A stretch of 5,103 nt of DNA. Origin: Desulfobulbaceae bacterium UBA5628 (GTDB lineage Bacteria; Desulfobacterota; Desulfobulbia; Desulfobulbales; Desulfurivibrionaceae). The notes under the pieces are model-generated. The model was not told the DNA's origin and did no database searches. It was given only the letters and a program-made list of their open reading frames with translations. The stretch is taken from NCBI GenBank assembly GCA_002421565.1, contig DIKC01000131.1, forward strand, positions 1 through 5,103. Direction: 5' to 3'. The position numbers and the translations under genes are program-made. Position 1 is the first letter of the stretch. Each line of letters opens with the position of its first letter. Shown piece by piece: positions 1-5,103 of the stretch.

Positions 1-483
1 ATTCTGGTCGGCGAAATGCGCGATCTCGAAACCATTGCCCTGGCAATGGAGGCGGCGATGACCGGCCATCTGGTTTTCGGCACCCTCCACACCCTCAACG
101 CCAACAAGACCGTGGATCGGATCATCGAAATTTTCCCGTCCGACCAGCAGGCCCAGGTGCGCTCCACCCTGGCCGACGCCCTCAAGGCGGTGGTTTCCCA
201 AACCTTGTTCAAGCGGATCGACAAGAAGGGGCGCTGCGCGGCCCTGGAAATTCTGATCTGTACCCCGGCGGTGCGCAACCTGATCCGCGAGGGCAAGACC
301 TACCAGATTCCCTCGGCCATGCAGACAGGCAAGAAGTTCGGGATGCAGACCCTGGACGATGCGATCCTGGAACTGCTCAATAAGGGCTGGATCTCCGGCG
401 ACGCCGCCTATGTCAACGGCATCGATAAGAGCAAGTTTATTCCCTTTCTCAAGAATCCGCCCACCGACTTCACCGACGCCTGA
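1..483 (+). CDS. pilT: Type IV pilus retraction ATPase PilT, C-terminal part (5' end cut by window edge)
   Basis: PilT is a hexameric cytoplasmic ATPase at the base of the type IV pilus; it drives pilus disassembly and retraction, used in twitching motility and DNA uptake. The frame is open from base 1, so the first ATG at 16 is internal and not the start. The 160 visible residues begin inside the Walker B motif (ILVGEMRD, residues 1-8, catalytic Glu5), followed by the His box (TGHLVFGTLHT, 21-31) and then the PilT C-terminal domain. AVRNLIREGK (about residues 90-100) matches the AIRNLI motif characteristic of PilT and needed for retraction in Pseudomonas, and a GMQTLDDAI segment follows. AIRNLI favours PilT over the extension ATPase PilB or GspE. 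PilU is a less likely alternative. The N-terminal PAS-like domain, Walker A and Asp box lie outside the window. The gene ends with TGA and converges on the phosphogluconolactonase gene. Confidence 0.93.
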   Translation: MLVGEMRDLETIALAMEAAMTGHLVFGTLHTLNANKTVDRIIEIFPSDQQAQVRSTLADALKAVVSQTLFKRIDKKGRCAALEILICTPAVRNLIREGKTYQIPSAMQTGKKFGMQTLDDAILELLNKGWISGDAAYVNGIDKSKFIPFLKNPPTDFTDA

Positions 484-497
484 AAATCGGCGGGGCA

Positions 498-517
498 GGG
501 CGGCCCGTCAGCCGCCC
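498..517. terminator. Possible bidirectional terminator hairpin between convergent genes
   Basis: A perfect 7-bp all-GC stem (GGGCGGC at 498-504 with GCCGCCC at 511-517) encloses a 6-base loop. It lies in the 36-base gap between the pilT stop (481-483) and the pgl stop (520-522 on the minus strand), where a shared terminator is expected. Neither side has a T-run directly after the stem; the nearest are TTTT at 533-536 on the plus strand and four T's at 484-487 on the minus strand. It is therefore not a classical intrinsic terminator and the call rests on position and stem strength. Confidence 0.42.
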
Positions 518-519
518 CG

Positions 520-1269
520 TCAACCTTCCTGCTTTTCCGCATGCAGCCAGTGGAGCCGCTCCGGTGTTACCCGGGCGGCCGGATAACGGTTGGCCGCCTT
601 TTCGGGATCAGCGGCGATTTCATCGAGGATGTTCCCCTTTGCAGGGCCGGCGGTGAGAAAAATCACTGTGCGGGCATGGTTTAAAACCGGCAGGGTGAGG
701 GTAATCCGGGGCACGGCCGGTTTTCCGGCTGGGGCGGATACCGCCGTTACCCATTGTTTTTTTTCTTCCAGGGCCGGTGAACCGGGAAAAAGGGAGGCGG
801 TGTGGCCGTCGGCCCCCATGCCCAGAATGATGAGGTCGAAGCAGGGGAAATCTCCGGCCAGCAACTTCGGATGGGGAGCGAAAAAGGCGCGCAATTCCTC
901 TTCATAGGCCTGGGCGACCATGGCCGGAGGGGCGCATTCGACCAGCATCCGATGAACCCTGCCGGGCATGGGGTTGATCTTGTCGAGGAGCAGTTCCTTG
1001 GCTTGGCCATAGTTGCTTTCCGGCCGGTCGGGGGCAACGCAGCGTTCATCCCCCCAGAAAAAATGACCTTCCGGCCAGTTGATGCTTCGGCTCAGGCAGG
1101 GAGGGGCGGCCAGATACTGGAGGAGTAACCGCGGGGTAGCGCCGCCGGCCAGCACCAGAGTGAAAAATCCCTTTTCGGCAACAGCGGCAATGGTCACCGC
1201 CTCGATCGCATCCAAGGCCGCGATACTTGCCGCCGCCAGATTCGGAAAGGTGCTGATGGCAAATGACAT
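520..1269 (-). CDS. pgl: 6-phosphogluconolactonase (Pgl/DevB type)
   Basis: This 249-residue cytoplasmic enzyme hydrolyses 6-phospho-D-glucono-1,5-lactone to 6-phosphogluconate, the second step of the oxidative pentose phosphate pathway. The length is normal for the NagB/RpiA-like lactonase family. Family motifs appear in order: a phosphate-binding loop LAGGATP at residues 40-46 (usually LSGGSTP), FWGDERCVAPDRPESNYGQA at 71-90, ILGMGADGHTASLFPG at 148-163 with the expected catalytic His156, and RITLTLPVLNHA at 188-199. The FLTAGPAKG segment (204-212) corresponds to the late glycine/lysine motif. The ATG start is supported by a strong GGAGGAG Shine-Dalgarno just upstream. It lies 58 bases downstream of comEC on the same strand and is probably the last gene of that operon. 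No zwf or gnd, the more usual pgl neighbours, is in the window. A run of eight A's on the coding strand encodes Lys170-Lys171. Confidence 0.95.
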   Translation of the reverse strand: MSFAISTFPNLAAASIAALDAIEAVTIAAVAEKGFFTLVLAGGATPRLLLQYLAAPPCLSRSINWPEGHFFWGDERCVAPDRPESNYGQAKELLLDKINPMPGRVHRMLVECAPPAMVAQAYEEELRAFFAPHPKLLAGDFPCFDLIILGMGADGHTASLFPGSPALEEKKQWVTAVSAPAGKPAVPRITLTLPVLNHARTVIFLTAGPAKGNILDEIAADPEKAANRYPAARVTPERLHWLHAEKQEG

Positions 1270-1327
1270 ACCACTCCTCCAAAGGGCTGTGCCCTCCCCC
1301 GTTTACTTCGTCCCTGTTTAATCCTTT
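1270..1327 (-). other. comEC-pgl intergenic gap (no convincing promoter or terminator)
   Basis: These 58 bases separate the comEC stop from the pgl start. They hold the pgl ribosome binding site and, just upstream of it, a small 5-bp hairpin with a 3-base loop (1283-1295). The hairpin is too short and lacks a T-run to act as a terminator. I see no -35/-10 pair at proper spacing, so read-through transcription from rpoD-comEC into pgl is the simplest reading. Confidence 0.5.
1274..1280 (-). promoter_or_regulatory. Ribosome binding site of pgl
   Basis: On the minus strand GGAGGAG is followed by TGGT and then the ATG at 1269. This near-perfect anti-16S match at normal spacing fixes the pgl start and suggests pgl is initiated independently of comEC translation, which ends about 50 bases upstream. 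Confidence 0.85.
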
Positions 1328-3829
1328 TTATCGCGGTCTGCCACCCTTTACCGCCAGTTCCCGGCCGTTGGTGGTAAAGGAAATGGTACCGCTCTCGGCG
1401 GTGGTGAGAACATTCAGGCCCTGCGCTCGCCATTGGCGGACCCGCTCCCATTCGGTGCGCCGCCGGTCGGCGGAAAGAACCAGGTATGAGGGGGCGACCG
1501 CTGCCAGCAGTTGCGGCGAGGATGAGGTCCAACTGCCGTGGTGGGGGACGAGGAGAACGGTGTGGGCCATGTCCGGCCGCTGCTCGATCAGGCGCTGCTC
1601 CTGGCGCATGGGAATATCCCCCGGCAGCAACCAGGAAATCTCCTGGTGTTCCACTCTGGTCACCAGGCTCTGGGCGTTGCTTGGATCGGCACCGGCCGAT
1701 TCCCCGCTTGTCTCTTCCAGATGAAAATCCGCTAAATTGATCACCTTGGCCGCCCCGGATTCAAGCAGAATCTGACCGGCCTCCGGTATCTTGATCGGGA
1801 TATTCAGCCGGTCGGCCAGTTCCAGCAATTCTTCATAGGCCCGTCCGCCGCCGGCCCGGCCGTTGATCCACAGGGTTTCCGGCCGGAAATGGCGGAGAAG
1901 AAAAGGCGCCCCGTTGTAATGGTCGGCATCGGGATGGCTGATGACCAGGGCCGCCAGGCGGGTGATCCGCTGTCCGTGCAGAAAAGGGCCGATCAGGCTT
2001 TCGCCGGGGTCGAAGCGCACGGAAGCGGCGCCGCCGCTGTCCACCAGCAGGGCGAGATGGTGGGGCAGTTGCACCACGGTGGCGCTGCCCTGGCCGATGT
2101 CGAGGATCGAGACCGTGGTTTCGGGGTTGCGCCGCCGTTGCCAAAGATCGTGGCTGGGCAGGGCGATCAGAAGTAGGGCCAGGATGAGGGCGCCGATTCT
2201 GGTACTGGGCCGGTCGCGGGCCAGGGCGAGGGCAATGAGCAGAGCCAGGGCGATGGTCAGTTCCAGCGGCGTCGGGGGCGGTAGATAAAAGGAGGCAAAG
2301 GGCAGGCGGGCGATTTGGGCGGTCAAGGCCAGAACCGCTTCGGCCCCCCAGGCGGCGGCAATCAACAACCAAGCGGCCAGAGAGGGGGCGATGACGGAAA
2401 CAGCCAGGGCAAAGAGGGCTAAAGGCAGAATCCAGGCCCCGAGCAGGGGGGTGAGCAGGAGGGTGGTAAGGGGGCTGAGCAGGGAAAGCCGCTGGAAATG
2501 ATAAAGCACCAAGGGGGCGGTGGTCAGGGTGGCGACCAGCGACACCAGCAGGGCGCTGGTCAGCCAGTTGATCATCACTGCCCTGAAGCGGCGGTGGTCG
2601 GGGTCGGCGACCATTGCCAGCCGTTGGTGGAGTTGGGGCAGAAAAAGAATGATCCCGGCGGTGGCGGCAAAGGAAAGCTGAAAAGAGGCGGTAAAGAGGG
2701 CGGCCGGGTCCATGACCAAGATGATCAGGGCGGCGATGGCGACGTTGTTTAAGCTGCACCACTGGCGATCCCGGATAATGGCGGCCATGAAGACCAGGAT
2801 CATGATCAAGGCCCGCATGGCCGGAGGATTGAGGCCGGTGATCAGGGCGTAGCCGGCCACCGGCAGCAGGGCCAGGATGAGGGCCGGTTTGCGCACCGGC
2901 AGCCGGAGCATGAGCCGGGGAAATCGTTTGAGCAGCCAAATGAAAATAGTAGTTGCCAGCAGCGCCACCAGACCCAAATGCAGGCCGGAAATGGCGAGCA
3001 GGTGCATGCCCCCGGCGTTCTGGAAATTTTCTAGAACCGGGCGGGAGATGCCGCTCTTGTCGCCGATGATCAGGGCTTTGAGCAGGGCCAGGGGGTCGCC
3101 CTCCAGATGGGTCTCCAGGAAGCGGGCGGCCTTGGCCCGGAGTCTTTCCGGCCAATGGGGCGGAAAAGGCTGCAAGCCGGCGGCCTCGGCCGGCTCCTGA
3201 ATGGCCGTCACCTGTTGCGGACTTTTGGCCCAGCCGCTTAGCCAGATCTGGTGCAGGGCCAGGAATTGCCGGTAATCAAAGGCGCCGGGAACCCGGAAGG
3301 AATGAACCGGCCCCACCTCGGCCCGGATCATGAAACGATCCCCCGGCATTAACGGCTCGGGCAAGGGGCCGCCGATTGCCAGGCGGACCAGGCCGTGGGC
3401 CGGACGGGGCGTTTGGCCGGGCCGGTGGAGTTCCTCGGCCGCCAGTAAAAGAACGCTGCGATCCTGCTCCAGGCGGGGCAGTTGCGCCAATCGCCCCATT
3501 AGCACCACATCCCTGGTTGTATTTTCAGGGGCCGGGGATTGCCCGCCGGATTCCGAGGTTGCTAGCAGCTTGTAGAGATGGGCGGGATCGCTGGGCGGCG
3601 CCAGGGCCGGGATTGCCAGCAGGTAGCCGGCCAGAAAAAAGAGGGGCAAGAGGAGAAAGGCGGCGGGTTTGGGGCGACGCGGGGCCAGCAAAAGCGCCCC
3701 GCCGGCCAGGAGGGTAATCAGCAGCCCTCCCGCCAGATTGGGCAAGACCCGGGGCAGCAGCCCGGCGCTCAGAATGCCGGCGCCCAAGGCCAAGGTCACC
3801 GGGAGCAGACGATCTGGTCGGCCCGGCAC
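1328..3829 (-). CDS. comEC: ComEC/Rec2 family DNA internalization channel, full length with metallo-beta-lactamase domain
   Basis: ComEC is the inner-membrane channel that takes up single-stranded DNA during natural transformation. The 833 residues show the complete three-part layout. Residues 1-75 are hydrophobic (about three membrane helices), and 80-215 form a soluble DUF4131/OB-like domain. Residues 245-560 form the polytopic Competence domain, with conserved GDKSGI (256-261), AISGLHLGL (279-287), PPAMRALIM (335-343) and SFQLSFAA (382-389). Residues 572-815 form a metallo-beta-lactamase-like domain with LDIGQG (576-581), VDSGG (596-600), the metal-binding SHPDADH (631-637), a serine/leucine motif NAQSLV (718-723), LLPGD (734-738) and VPHHGS (761-766). 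All expected metal ligands are present, so the nuclease-like domain looks intact. The only cysteine is Cys358, so the N-terminal domain has no disulfide. The start is GTG; an upstream in-frame TAA, which is also the rpoD stop, rules out any earlier start. The gene ends with TAA. Confidence 0.95.
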   Translation of the reverse strand: MPGRPDRLLPVTLALGAGILSAGLLPRVLPNLAGGLLITLLAGGALLLAPRRPKPAAFLLLPLFFLAGYLLAIPALAPPSDPAHLYKLLATSESGGQSPAPENTTRDVVLMGRLAQLPRLEQDRSVLLLAAEELHRPGQTPRPAHGLVRLAIGGPLPEPLMPGDRFMIRAEVGPVHSFRVPGAFDYRQFLALHQIWLSGWAKSPQQVTAIQEPAEAAGLQPFPPHWPERLRAKAARFLETHLEGDPLALLKALIIGDKSGISRPVLENFQNAGGMHLLAISGLHLGLVALLATTIFIWLLKRFPRLMLRLPVRKPALILALLPVAGYALITGLNPPAMRALIMILVFMAAIIRDRQWCSLNNVAIAALIILVMDPAALFTASFQLSFAATAGIILFLPQLHQRLAMVADPDHRRFRAVMINWLTSALLVSLVATLTTAPLVLYHFQRLSLLSPLTTLLLTPLLGAWILPLALFALAVSVIAPSLAAWLLIAAAWGAEAVLALTAQIARLPFASFYLPPPTPLELTIALALLIALALARDRPSTRIGALILALLLIALPSHDLWQRRRNPETTVSILDIGQGSATVVQLPHHLALLVDSGGAASVRFDPGESLIGPFLHGQRITRLAALVISHPDADHYNGAPFLLRHFRPETLWINGRAGGGRAYEELLELADRLNIPIKIPEAGQILLESGAAKVINLADFHLEETSGESAGADPSNAQSLVTRVEHQEISWLLPGDIPMRQEQRLIEQRPDMAHTVLLVPHHGSWTSSSPQLLAAVAPSYLVLSADRRRTEWERVRQWRAQGLNVLTTAESGTISFTTNGRELAVKGGRPR

Positions 3830-3833
3830 CGCG

Positions 3834-3838
3834 CTTCC

Positions 3839-3840
<2 letters not shown>
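3834..3840 (-). promoter_or_regulatory. Ribosome binding site of comEC overlapping the rpoD stop codon
   Basis: The minus strand reads TAAGGAAGCGCGGTG. The rpoD stop TAA supplies the first two bases of the AAGGAAG Shine-Dalgarno, and the comEC GTG follows four bases later. A ribosome terminating on rpoD would sit directly on this site, the classic arrangement for translational coupling or reinitiation. The GTG start may moderate ComEC output relative to the sigma factor. Confidence 0.8.

Positions 3841-5103
<1,263 letters not shown>

Noticed and set aside
16..18. ATG at 16 as the start of the pilT gene.
   Set aside because: It lies inside the Walker B motif ILVGEMRD; the frame is open from base 1, so the gene is simply cut by the window edge.
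757..764. Programmed -1 frameshift signal at the A8 run in pgl.
   Set aside because: The zero-frame codons are AAA AAA CAA, so A AAA AAC is not in the phase needed for a slippery heptamer, and the downstream frame-0 sequence is conserved lactonase, leaving no need for a shift.
802..1128. Plus-strand open frame antisense to pgl.
   Set aside because: It has no recognisable domain, no clear ribosome binding site and is fully covered by the well-supported pgl gene; it is a shadow of GC-rich codon use.
1283..1295. Small hairpin (AGGGC/GCCCT on the minus strand) between comEC and pgl as a terminator.
   Set aside because: It has only five base pairs and a 3-base loop, no T-run follows it, and it abuts the pgl ribosome binding site.
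919..2827. Repeated 12-mer CATGGCCGGAGG at 919-930 and 2816-2827 as a regulatory repeat.
   Set aside because: Both copies lie within coding sequence of different genes, and GGCCGG-type words are abundant in this GC-rich DNA; two copies are not persuasive.
1833..3155. A 440-codon open frame on the same strand as comEC but in another phase.
   Set aside because: Its translation is a proline-, arginine- and glycine-rich low-complexity product typical of an off-frame reading of GC-rich DNA, and comEC motifs fully explain the region in the correct frame.

Overview
The window reads as ordinary chromosomal core DNA from a GC-rich Gram-negative bacterium. It contains four protein-coding genes, two of them cut by the window edges. 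A type IV pilus retraction ATPase, a ComEC DNA-uptake channel and a group 1 sigma-70 factor with a short insert between regions 1.2 and 2 would all suit a deltaproteobacterial (Desulfobacterota-type) genome. That placement rests on the general look of the proteins, not on a search, and is tentative.

Layout. Positions 1-483 (+) hold the 3' third to half of a pilT-like gene, running from the Walker B motif to the stop. It converges on a block of three genes on the minus strand, separated by a 36-base gap that holds a GC-rich hairpin. In transcription order the minus-strand block is rpoD (from beyond 5103 to 3839), comEC (3829 to 1328) and pgl (1269 to 520). Only 9 bases separate rpoD from comEC, and the ribosome binding site of comEC overlaps the rpoD stop codon, so these two are almost certainly co-transcribed and probably translationally coupled. 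pgl follows comEC after 57-58 bases with its own strong ribosome binding site. No convincing terminator or promoter lies in that gap, so pgl is probably the third gene of the operon.

How the genes relate. PilT powers pilus retraction and ComEC carries single-stranded DNA across the inner membrane. Both belong to the usual type IV pilus-dependent transformation route, although they lie in opposite, convergent transcription units. RpoD (transcription initiation) and 6-phosphogluconolactonase (oxidative pentose phosphate pathway) have no obvious functional link to DNA uptake.

No mobile element, CRISPR array, RNA gene or new defence-like system was found. The observations most worth checking are departures of the sigma factor from the E. 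coli consensus (a one-residue-shorter sigma finger, Asn in place of an aromatic melting residue, and a Thr tract at the entry to region 1.2) and the tight rpoD-comEC coupling. Coding density is very high and no stretch over 300 bases lacks a gene.
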